A model generated the notes under the pieces. It was given only the letters and a program-made list of their open reading frames with translations, searched no databases and was not told where the DNA came from. A DNA stretch of 11,042 nucleotides from Verrucomicrobiales bacterium (GTDB lineage: Bacteria > Verrucomicrobiota > Verrucomicrobiia > Verrucomicrobiales > DEV007): assembly GCA_007123695.1 (NCBI GenBank), contig SLGN01000082.1, positions 1-11,042 on the forward strand, in the 5' to 3' direction. Positions 5,605 through 11,042 of this stretch are shown here, piece after piece. The number at the start of each line of letters is the position of its first letter. Positions within the stretch are counted from its first letter, which is position 1. The translations under genes were made by a program, and so were the position numbers.

Positions 5605-6717
5605 ATGAAACCATCGCGCATCGTCATTCCGCAGGGATCAGGCAGGGCCTACTACCACTGTCTCTCCCGCGTCGTCGACCGGCGCATCGTCTTCCATGCT
5701 GCGGAGAAGGAGGTCTTCCGGTCGATTCTGCGGAAGCTGGAGCGGTTTTTGGGGGTCAGAGTGGTGACCTACTGCCTGATGGGCAACCACTTTCACCTGC
5801 TGCTGGAAGTGCCGGACAAGGAAACGATGCCGAAGCTGGATGCGGAGACGCTGCTGGAGCTGCTGCCTTTGCTCTACGACGAGATCGTCGTGGAGCAGGT
5901 GGCGAGGGAGCTGGAGGCGGCGCGGAACTCGGGGAATCTGGGGTGGGAACGGCGGATTCTGGACCGCTACGAGCGGCGGCGCTTCGATTTGTCGGTGTTT
6001 CTGAAGGAGCTGAAGCAGCGGGTCTCGATCTTTTTCAACCGACGAAACGGCCGGGTCGGGACGCTGTGGGAAGGGCGCTTCAAGAGCGTGCTGCTGGAGG
6101 ACGGGGAGGAGACGCTGCGGACGGTGGCGGCCTACATCGACTTGAATCCGGTGCGGGCGGGGCTGGTGGAGCGTCCGGAAGACTATCGCTGGAGCGGCTA
6201 CGGCGAGGCCTGCGGCGCGGGCAAGGGGGCGGAGAAAGCGCGGGCAGGGCTGCGGTCGATCACGCGGGAGGCGCTGGAGCATCCCGGTATCTGGTCGGGT
6301 GCGGGCGCTACCGGAGCGGCGGGCGGAGAGCATGTGCCCGACTGGACGGAGGTGCAGCGTCGCTATCGGCTGCTGCTTTACGCAGAAGGCCGCGAGCAGA
6401 AGCCGGACGAGGTGACCGGAAAAGGCGGCCGCAGGGGGATCTCGGCGGAGGAATGCGAGCGGGTCGCTGAAGCGGGCGGGATGATGCCGCTGGCGGAGGC
6501 CTTGCGGCGAAAGGTGCGCTACTTCAGCGACGGGGCGGTGATCGGCTCGGCGGCGTTTGTGAACGGAGTCTTCGCCCGGCTCAAGGCCGAGGGGCGCACT
6601 GGTCCGAAGCGGACAAGCGGGGCTCGCAGGATGCGTGGGGCGGACTTCGGCGGCCTGCGTTCGCTGCGGGATTTGAGGGTCCGCGCGATGGAATCGACCG
6701 ACAGGCAGCCGGCTTGA
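5605..6717 (+). CDS. REP-associated tyrosine transposase (RAYT, IS200-like Y1/HUH family)
   Basis: A 370-residue single-strand DNA transposase-like protein of the Y1 (HUH) family. RAYTs are domesticated relatives of IS200/IS605 transposases that cut at short palindromic (REP) sequences. The HUH motif is H62-F63-H64 in YCLMGNHFHLLLE. The catalytic tyrosine is predicted at Y177 in AAYIDLNPVRAGLV, followed by the typical P-x-D-Y-R-W-S-G-Y (191-199). Between these is a long helical, charged insert (70-150). A C-terminal extension (about 245-370) contains RYFSDGAVIGSAAFVNGVF (305-323), a segment found in long RAYTs of related phyla. The frame is intact and both catalytic motifs are present. Codons favour CTG, GCG and CGG where neighbours favour CTC, GCC and CGC, suggesting foreign origin. 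Candidate palindromes lie on both sides, but no clear transposon ends or target duplication are seen. Confidence 0.9.
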   Translation: MKPSRIVIPQGSGRAYYHCLSRVVDRRIVFHAAEKEVFRSILRKLERFLGVRVVTYCLMGNHFHLLLEVPDKETMPKLDAETLLELLPLLYDEIVVEQVARELEAARNSGNLGWERRILDRYERRRFDLSVFLKELKQRVSIFFNRRNGRVGTLWEGRFKSVLLEDGEETLRTVAAYIDLNPVRAGLVERPEDYRWSGYGEACGAGKGAEKARAGLRSITREALEHPGIWSGAGATGAAGGEHVPDWTEVQRRYRLLLYAEGREQKPDEVTGKGGRRGISAEECERVAEAGGMMPLAEALRRKVRYFSDGAVIGSAAFVNGVFARLKAEGRTGPKRTSGARRMRGADFGGLRSLRDLRVRAMESTDRQPA

Positions 6718-6783
6718 CGGTTTCCGAACGCCAACGACAATCGTTCCAAGCCCCGTATCTCAAGGCTTCCGGTCGGAAAACCG
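6718..6783. repeat. Inverted repeat directly after the transposase stop codon
   Basis: CGGTTTCCGA (6718-6727) starts at the base after the stop and is matched by TCGGAAAACCG (6773-6783), its reverse complement with one extra A. The right arm lies within a second small palindrome, TTCCG-GT-CGGAA (6768-6779). No T tract follows, so it is not a standard terminator. It may be a RAYT-related palindrome, but it is short enough to be chance. Confidence 0.3.
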
Positions 6784-6924
6784 AGGCGAGAGACCCTGCG
6801 GTTGCGGCAGGTTTCGCGAATTCTCGCATTCCTTTCGACGGCTTGCCGAACGCTCCCGCGGTCTCGGCGTTCCTCCTCCCTCTTCTCGATGGGCCATGCC
6901 TCGCGGCGATATCCTTGGGCAGAC

Positions 6925-6953
6925 TTGTCACGAAGGCGGCTTGCGGCGACAAT
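6925..6953 (+). promoter_or_regulatory. Sigma-70-like promoter of the cyclophilin gene
   Basis: TTGTCA (6925-6930, 5 of 6 to consensus) and GACAAT (6948-6953, 4 of 6) are separated by exactly 17 bp. The -10 ends 21 bp before the ATG at 6975, giving a leader of about 15 nt with no Shine-Dalgarno. Its position supports 6975 as the start rather than the longer open frame that reaches back to the transposase stop. Confidence 0.45.
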
Positions 6954-6974
6954 CCCCGCCACCCCCACTTCTCC

Positions 6975-8756
6975 ATGTCCAGCTCCTTTTCCTGCAACGC
7001 CGCCCTGCTTGGGTTTCTCCTGCCCCTCGCCGCAGCCCCGGCTCTGGCGGCGCCTCCCGCCGCGCCAAGCGATGTGGTGGCCTACTGTCCGAACGAGAAC
7101 CGCGTCCATCTTTCGTGGCGGGACAACTCCGACGACGAGACGGCGTGGTGGGTGGATCGGTGGGATCCCGTCACCGAGACCTGGGTGGCGGCATCTGGCG
7201 GCGATCTGCCCGCCGACTTCGAAGTGTGGCGGGGCGTTGTTCCCTCGACGGAGGCGCAGACCATCCGCCTGCGAGTCGCCCCGTGGAAGCCGGGGGAGAT
7301 CGAGGCGAACCTGAACTGGGTGGAGGCCGAGGTGTTCAAGCCGGAAGGCCCTCTTGATCTTTTCATCGATGTCGCGGGACGCGAAACCCCCGAGGGCAGC
7401 GGCGCGCGCGCCGGCGAATCCATCTCGTTCCAAGTTCAGATCCGCGGAGGCTCGCCCGACCGCTACATCGCCAGGGATCTGCCCGCAGGGCTTTCCCTCG
7501 ACGAAAACACTGGCCTCGTCACGGGCACCATTGCCGCGCCGGGCGTCTACCGTTGCTTCCTTGGGGTCGAGTTCGACGGGGAGGAACGCTTCGAACGGGC
7601 CCATTTCTTCCGCGTCCTGCCCGCGCCCTCGACTCCGGTGGTGGCGGACCCCGCCTTTTCCGTGCCGGTGCAAAATGCCGGGGTGCGAGGATTCATCAAC
7701 CTGGGCACGCTCTTCGCCGACCCGGCGCGCGAGCGCGGCGCCTGGATCGAGACCGGCGGCGCGTCGATCATTCTGGCCCTGCACGAGACGGCAGCGCCCA
7801 AGACGGTGGAGAACTTCCTCGGCTACGTCCGGCGAGGGGACTACGATAGGGTTTTCGTGCACCGCGCCATCGATGGATTCATTTTCCAGTCGGGCGGCTT
7901 CGCACCGTTTTCTCCGACGGCTCCCGCGACGACGTGGCGCTCGGTCGTGAAGCGGGACAACGTCCAGAACGAGCCGGGCCTCTCCAATGTGCGCGGCACC
8001 ATCTCGATGGCAAAAATGGGCGGCCAGCGCGACAGCGCCACGAGCGAGTGGTTTCTCAACATCCACACCTTGCAAGACAATCCCGGGAACCTCGACCTCC
8101 AGAACGGCGGCTTCACCGCCTTCGGTCAGATCGTCGGCGCCCCGGGTTTCGGCGTGATGGACGCGATCGGATCCCTGGAGACGTCGGACCGGAACCTCTC
8201 GATCGATGGAAGCGCGAGATTCCTCGAAAACGTGCCCCTCCTCAACCCCGCCAATCCCAACAGCTTCCTCTTGGTCGATTCGGTTTCGGAGGTACGCCCG
8301 ATCCACATTTCCCTCGTCTCGAACAGCGCCCCGCAGGTGGTGGCGACGGAGGTCGTCGGCCCGCTGCTTTTCATCGACTGGGGCAGCCAGCTCGGCACCG
8401 CCAGCATCGTCCTCCGCGCCACCAACGCCGACGGCAACACCGTCGATTTCACCCTGCCCATCCGCGTCGCCGACCGCAACCGCCCCACCGTGCGGCTCGT
8501 CTCGCTGCGGGCGGTCAGGCCTGTCGGCACCATCCTCATGCGCGGCCGAGCGGAAGACGACGTCGCCCTGGCCCGCTGGCGCTACCGCGTCAACAACCGC
8601 CGCTGGATCAACGGTGGCCGTCTCGCGGGACGCGCGCGCAATTTCACCGCCCGCGCCCGCGGCTTCCGGCGGGGACGCAACCTGATCCGCATCCAGGCTT
8701 TCGACAGGAGCGGAAACCGCTCGGCCATCCTCACGCAGCGCCTCACCTTCCGGTGA
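6975..8756 (+). CDS. Secreted multidomain cyclophilin-type peptidyl-prolyl isomerase
   Basis: A 593-residue exported protein with a cyclophilin domain in a scaffold of Ig-like modules. Residues 1-25 are a signal peptide (CNAALLGFLLPLAAAPALAA). Residues 29-120 look like a fibronectin type III module (VHLSWRDNSDDETAWWV). Residues 146-215 match the putative-Ig He_PIG pattern (LPAGLSLDENTGLVTG). The cyclophilin domain spans about 238-400, with HR297 (FVHRAIDGFIFQSGGF) matching the CypA catalytic arginine and Q305 matching its glutamine. Human PGFMCQGGDF reads DGFIFQSGGF here. A second Ig-like region covers about 425-500, and an Arg-rich beta domain (about 505-593) ends in SGNRSAILTQRLTFR. Likely a periplasmic or extracellular folding factor or surface protein; which one is not clear. 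The open frame continues upstream to 6714, but that part lacks coding character and would bury the signal peptide. Confidence 0.88.
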   Translation: MSSSFSCNAALLGFLLPLAAAPALAAPPAAPSDVVAYCPNENRVHLSWRDNSDDETAWWVDRWDPVTETWVAASGGDLPADFEVWRGVVPSTEAQTIRLRVAPWKPGEIEANLNWVEAEVFKPEGPLDLFIDVAGRETPEGSGARAGESISFQVQIRGGSPDRYIARDLPAGLSLDENTGLVTGTIAAPGVYRCFLGVEFDGEERFERAHFFRVLPAPSTPVVADPAFSVPVQNAGVRGFINLGTLFADPARERGAWIETGGASIILALHETAAPKTVENFLGYVRRGDYDRVFVHRAIDGFIFQSGGFAPFSPTAPATTWRSVVKRDNVQNEPGLSNVRGTISMAKMGGQRDSATSEWFLNIHTLQDNPGNLDLQNGGFTAFGQIVGAPGFGVMDAIGSLETSDRNLSIDGSARFLENVPLLNPANPNSFLLVDSVSEVRPIHISLVSNSAPQVVATEVVGPLLFIDWGSQLGTASIVLRATNADGNTVDFTLPIRVADRNRPTVRLVSLRAVRPVGTILMRGRAEDDVALARWRYRVNNRRWINGGRLAGRARNFTARARGFRRGRNLIRIQAFDRSGNRSAILTQRLTFR

Positions 8757-8818
8757 ACGCGGCCCCGGCGGGAGAAATCGCCCTTTGCGTCCAAGCGATT
8801 GTGGGGCAGTTTCGTGCC

Positions 8819-9223
8819 ATGGAGTCCACCCACAGGAAAACCATCGGCTACATTCTCTGGATCTTCGGATTCACCGGTTCGCACCGCTTCTACTACGGAA
8901 AGCCCGTCACCGGCCTGATCTGGTTCCTCACCCTCGGCCTTCTCGGAATCGGGTGGCTCATCGACCTCTTTTTGATTCCCGGCATGGACCGCCGCGCCGA
9001 TCTCCGCTACAAGGCGGGCGATACCGACTATTCGGTCGCGTGGATTCTCCTGACCTTCCTCGGCGTCTTCGGCGCCCACCGCTTCTACATGGGGAAATGG
9101 TTCACCGCTCTGCTGTTCCTGATCTCGGGCGGGCTCTTCCTCGTCGGCTGGGCCTACGACTTCTGCACGCTGAACTCGCAGATCACCGAGATCAACGCCA
9201 AGCGGTCCGGGAGACCGGCTTGA
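8819..9223 (+). CDS. TM2-domain membrane protein with two tandem TM2 units
   Basis: A 134-residue integral membrane protein built from two copies of the TM2 unit, each two transmembrane helices joined by a short polar turn. Unit 1 (8-56) carries GSHRFYYGK (20-28) and GWLIDLFLI (45-53). Unit 2 (72-117) carries GAHRFYMGK (85-93) and GWAYDFCTL (110-118). The signature G-x-H-R-F-Y-x-G-K and the later G-W-x-x-D are exactly repeated, pointing to internal duplication and four helices. The biochemical role of bacterial TM2 proteins is not known. The ATG at 8819, 62 bp after the cyclophilin stop, is the only start that leaves a sensible first helix. No Shine-Dalgarno is seen. A terminator hairpin begins within its last codons. 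Confidence 0.87.
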   Translation: MESTHRKTIGYILWIFGFTGSHRFYYGKPVTGLIWFLTLGLLGIGWLIDLFLIPGMDRRADLRYKAGDTDYSVAWILLTFLGVFGAHRFYMGKWFTALLFLISGGLFLVGWAYDFCTLNSQITEINAKRSGRPA

Positions 9224-9249
9224 GGCCACGCCGCCTCGGGGGAATTTTT
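9219..9249 (+). terminator. Probable Rho-independent terminator overlapping the TM2 stop codon
   Basis: CTTGAGGC (9219-9226) pairs with GCCTCGGG (9233-9240) through 8 pairs, two of them G-U, around the loop CACGCC. GGAA and five T residues (9245-9249) follow. The stem includes the TGA stop of the TM2 gene. The T tract is offset by four bases, so strength is uncertain. Confidence 0.42.
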
Positions 9250-9251
9250 CC

Positions 9252-9280
9252 TTGGCCCGGTAGCGATTCGGGGCGATAAC
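9252..9280 (+). promoter_or_regulatory. Sigma-70-like promoter of the DUF3127 gene
   Basis: TTGGCC (9252-9257) and GATAAC (9275-9280, 4 of 6 to TATAAT) are 17 bp apart. The -10 ends 22 bp before the ATG at 9303, almost the same geometry as the cyclophilin promoter at 6925-6953. It follows directly after the preceding terminator candidate. Confidence 0.4.
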
Positions 9281-9302
9281 TCCGGCACCAACCTTCAATC
9301 CC

Positions 9303-9695
9303 ATGGCACAGAGCTACGAACTGGAAGGGACCGTCAAGGTCATCGACGAAATCCAAACCTTCGCGAGCGGTTTCACCAAGCGTGAGTTCGTCGTCGAAGT
9401 CGAGGACGGCAGGTTTCCCCAATCGATCAAGTTCGAGTGCGTCAAGGACAAGACCTCGCTCATCGACGGCTTCGAGGTGGGCGACCCCGTGAAGGTCCAC
9501 TTCGACATCCGCGGCAACGAATACAAGGGGAAATACTACGTCAACCTCAACGCCTGGAAGCTCGACCGCCCCGGCGGCGGCGACGGCGGCGCCCGGAAAG
9601 ATGCGGCGGCGCCGGCGGCGTGGGACGACGGGCCCCCCATCAGCGAGCCTCCCGGCGGCTACGGGCAGGAAAGCGACGACGACATTCCCTTCTGA
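9303..9695 (+). CDS. DUF3127 family protein with SSB-like acidic C-terminal tail
   Basis: A 130-residue cytoplasmic protein of the DUF3127 family. The N-terminal domain (1-90) is a predicted small OB-fold-like beta barrel, with family-typical stretches [18 protein letters not shown] (18-35), Q-x-I-K-F-E and [21 protein letters not shown] disordered Gly/Ala/Pro-rich linker (91-120) leads to the terminus ESDDDIPF. The last six residues, DDDIPF, equal the C-terminal tip of E. coli SSB (known from memory), which recruits DNA repair and replication proteins. This suggests a nucleic-acid-binding, SSB-like accessory protein, but neither DNA binding nor partners are demonstrated. It has its own promoter candidate and no Shine-Dalgarno. 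It is not the housekeeping SSB, which has a different OB sequence. Confidence 0.85.
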   Translation: MAQSYELEGTVKVIDEIQTFASGFTKREFVVEVEDGRFPQSIKFECVKDKTSLIDGFEVGDPVKVHFDIRGNEYKGKYYVNLNAWKLDRPGGGDGGARKDAAAPAAWDDGPPISEPPGGYGQESDDDIPF

Positions 9696-9715
9696 GGGAC
9701 GCCGCAGGAATTTTC

Positions 9716-9737
9716 CGGCCTTGGCGAAAGCAGGCCG
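9716..9737. other. GAAA-loop stem-loop after the DUF3127 gene
   Basis: CGGCCT (9716-9721) pairs with AGGCCG (9732-9737). Inside, a further G-C/C-G pair closes a GAAA (GNRA-type) tetraloop at 9726-9729. No T tract follows on either strand, so it is not a textbook intrinsic terminator. It may protect the 3' end of the DUF3127 mRNA, or mean nothing. Confidence 0.35.
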
Positions 9738-9800
9738 ATCCGGGCCGAGGACGCGTCTATTCGCTTGCTCACCGTGGCTCATGAACTAGGGTAGACTTTC

Positions 9801-9887
9801 GATCCGGGGCGGCCCACGATGACCCCGTGGCGGAGAGCGCCTTCCCGCCCGCCCCCTTGGGCCCGCGCGACGCGGAGTCCCCGGATC
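9801..9887 (+). promoter_or_regulatory. Structured 5' leader of the RRM protein gene, bounded by a 9-bp inverted repeat
   Basis: GATCCGGGG (9801-9809) and CCCCGGATC (9879-9887) are perfect reverse complements enclosing 69 very GC-rich bases, with a smaller internal hairpin (CCACG with CGTGG, about 9814-9829). The right arm ends 23 nt before the ATG at 9911. A long stable leader next to an RNA-binding protein gene invites the idea of autoregulation. A TAGACT (9792-9797) just upstream could be a -10, but no good -35 accompanies it, and a start there might remove part of the left arm. Confidence 0.35.
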
Positions 9888-9910
9888 CGATCCGAACGAA
9901 AATCCATCCC

Positions 9911-11042
9911 ATGCAAGAATCCTCCTCCGGCGAAGGCCGCCCCCCTCGCAGCAAGAGCTCCCGCTCCCGCGGCGGCAATCGCAACCGCAGCCGCAACCGT
10001 GGCGACCGCCAGGGCGATGGCAGAAGCCGTCGCCGATCCGATGGCCCGGACGAGTTCCGCCCCTCCGACGACGCCGCCCGCAGTTCCCGTCCCCGGCGGA
10101 GCAAGGAACCGCCCAAGCCGACGTTTTTCCAGAAGGTCATGGCCTTCCTCGGCTTCGGGAAGCCCGAGGCTCCCGTTCGGGACAAGCCGGAATCGAGAGA
10201 GCCCAGAGCGAAGCCAGCAAGGCCCGCGCCTTCGGGTTCGGATCTCCCCGAGCGGGGTTCCGCTCCGGCCCGGGAATCCGAAGGACGCAAGCGCGAACGA
10301 CGCGCCCCCGCCTATGTCGAGCCGACCACGCCGCGCCTCTACGTGGGCAACCTCAGCTTCGATGTCGACGATGCGGACCTCCAGGGTCTCTTCGCCGCGC
10401 ATGGCTCCGTCGTGCTCGCCGAGGTCGTGAGGCGTTCGGGCACCGATCAGTCGAAGGGCTTCGCCTTCGTCGAGATGGGCAGCGTCGACGAGGCCAAGGC
10501 CGCCGCAACCGCCCTCAACGATCACGAGCTGAAGGGGCGCAAGATGCTCGTCACCGGAGCCAAGACCTCGGGGAAGGCCGACGAGTCGACGCGCTCGGAA
10601 AGCCGCGACAACGAAGAGGAAGAGCCCTCGAGGGATCGCCGGTCCGCCAGATCCGAGCGCGGCGACCGCGGCGACCGGAATGGCCGGGGCGGGCGGGAGA
10701 GGCGGCGCGGCGGCGACAGCGACGAGATCGACAAGCCGACCCGCCAGGTGCGCCCCCTCGTCATCGAGACGGTCGATTCGCCCTCGCTCCGGGTCGAGAA
10801 CGTGAACGCCGCCGCGACGGAGACGGATCTCGCCGATCTTTTCGACGGCATCGGCAGCATCGCCAATCGCGAGGAGACCGGACCCGGAAAGGACGAAAAC
10901 ACCAAGAACCACCGCATCGACCTCGCCGACACCGCCGAAGCGCAGAAAGCGGTAGAGCTGCTCGACGGCAAATTCTTCATGGGCCACCAACTCCGCGTCA
11001 CCGGTGCATCGACCGACTCGACCGACTCGACCGACTCGACCG
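9911..11042 (+). CDS. RNA-binding protein with two RRM domains and a basic RG/SR-like N-terminus (runs off right edge)
   Basis: Partial gene, 377 residues with no stop before the edge. Residues 1-65 are disordered and basic, rich in SR, RG and NR. FFQKVMAFLGFGK (72-84) is a short amphipathic segment. RRM1 (141-218) is canonical: RNP2 LYVGNL (143-148) and RNP1 KGFAFVEM (182-189). A linker (220-285) has an acidic EEEE patch followed by RGD/RGG-like basic repeats. RRM2 (about 291-367) keeps the fold pattern, but its RNP2 (LRVENV) and RNP1 (KNHRIDLA) lack the usual aromatic RNA-stacking residues. A Ser-Thr-Asp repeat then begins and leaves the window. Bacterial RRM proteins bind RNA, some in cold or membrane-mRNA responses; the target here is unknown. 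The ATG at 9911 is chosen; an in-frame GTG at 9827 is less likely because it lies inside the structured leader. Confidence 0.88.
   Translation, partial: MQESSSGEGRPPRSKSSRSRGGNRNRSRNRGDRQGDGRSRRRSDGPDEFRPSDDAARSSRPRRSKEPPKPTFFQKVMAFLGFGKPEAPVRDKPESREPRAKPARPAPSGSDLPERGSAPARESEGRKRERRAPAYVEPTTPRLYVGNLSFDVDDADLQGLFAAHGSVVLAEVVRRSGTDQSKGFAFVEMGSVDEAKAAATALNDHELKGRKMLVTGAKTSGKADESTRSESRDNEEEEPSRDRRSARSERGDRGDRNGRGGRERRRGGDSDEIDKPTRQVRPLVIETVDSPSLRVENVNAAATETDLADLFDGIGSIANREETGPGKDENTKNHRIDLADTAEAQKAVELLDGKFFMGHQLRVTGASTDSTDSTDST
11009..11042 (+). repeat. 9-bp tandem repeat TCGACCGAC encoding Ser-Thr-Asp repeats
   Basis: Three full copies of TCGACCGAC (11009-11017, 11018-11026, 11027-11035) and a fourth partial copy (11036-11042) run off the right edge with no mismatch. 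The unit is three codons, so copy-number change keeps the reading frame and would lengthen or shorten an STD tail after RRM2. The total number of copies is not visible. Confidence 0.9.

Noticed and set aside
6714..6974. 87-residue N-terminal extension of the cyclophilin frame back to the transposase stop
   Set aside because: It would place the signal peptide internally, has no coding character, and contains the promoter candidate at 6925-6953.
6519..8306. 595-residue minus-strand open frame across the transposase end and the cyclophilin
   Set aside because: Spans two real plus-strand genes and a promoter candidate; composition typical of an antisense frame in GC-rich DNA.
9779..10990. 403-residue minus-strand open frame opposite the RRM gene
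   Set aside because: Ala/Gly/Val/Arg-rich shadow; the plus strand has canonical RNP1 and RNP2 motifs and stays open to the window edge.

Overview
The window is GC-rich bacterial chromosome (about two thirds G+C by eye), densely coding, with short intergenic gaps. The gene set suggests Verrucomicrobiota, possibly an Opitutia-type lineage. It includes a long-form (410 aa) IspH, a DUF3127 OB-fold-like protein, an RRM protein with a basic RG/SR-like N-terminus, a fungal-xylose-reductase-like aldo/keto reductase, a long RAYT transposase and a TPS-domain exoprotein. Most starts also lack a Shine-Dalgarno sequence. This lineage call is inference from gene content; Planctomycetota or Lentisphaerota remain possible.

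Layout from left to right. (1) The 5' end of a secreted filamentous-haemagglutinin/TPS-domain exoprotein on the minus strand runs off the left edge (1-374). (2) A 323-bp divergent intergenic region holds two A/T-cored palindromes. (3) A secreted vanadium-haloperoxidase/PAP2-fold enzyme follows on the plus strand (698-2182). It converges on (4) a minus-strand pair: an L,D-transpeptidase (4176-3487), then ispH (3437-2205), 49 bp apart and probably co-transcribed. (5) A 335-bp gap contains an orphan plus-strand intrinsic terminator with a UUCG loop, preceded by a second hairpin and a TTGACA box; it may be a small RNA or an attenuator. (6) An aldo/keto reductase (4512-5501). (7) An intact RAYT/IS200-like HUH transposase (5605-6717) with its own codon style and a Shine-Dalgarno. 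(8) A secreted multidomain cyclophilin (6975-8756). (9) A tandem-TM2 membrane protein (8819-9223). (10) A DUF3127 protein ending in an SSB-type DDDIPF tail (9303-9695). (11) A two-RRM RNA-binding protein with a structured leader and a 9-bp tandem repeat, running off the right edge (9911-11042).

Most genes look like independent transcription units. The clear functional link is the cell-envelope pair Ldt-IspH: peptidoglycan cross-linking, and isoprenoid supply for undecaprenyl carriers. At the right end a putative ssDNA-binding-like protein and an RNA-binding protein lie next to each other. The two gene ends at the window edges (1-374 and 9911-11042) are both partial. No tRNA, rRNA or CRISPR array was seen.
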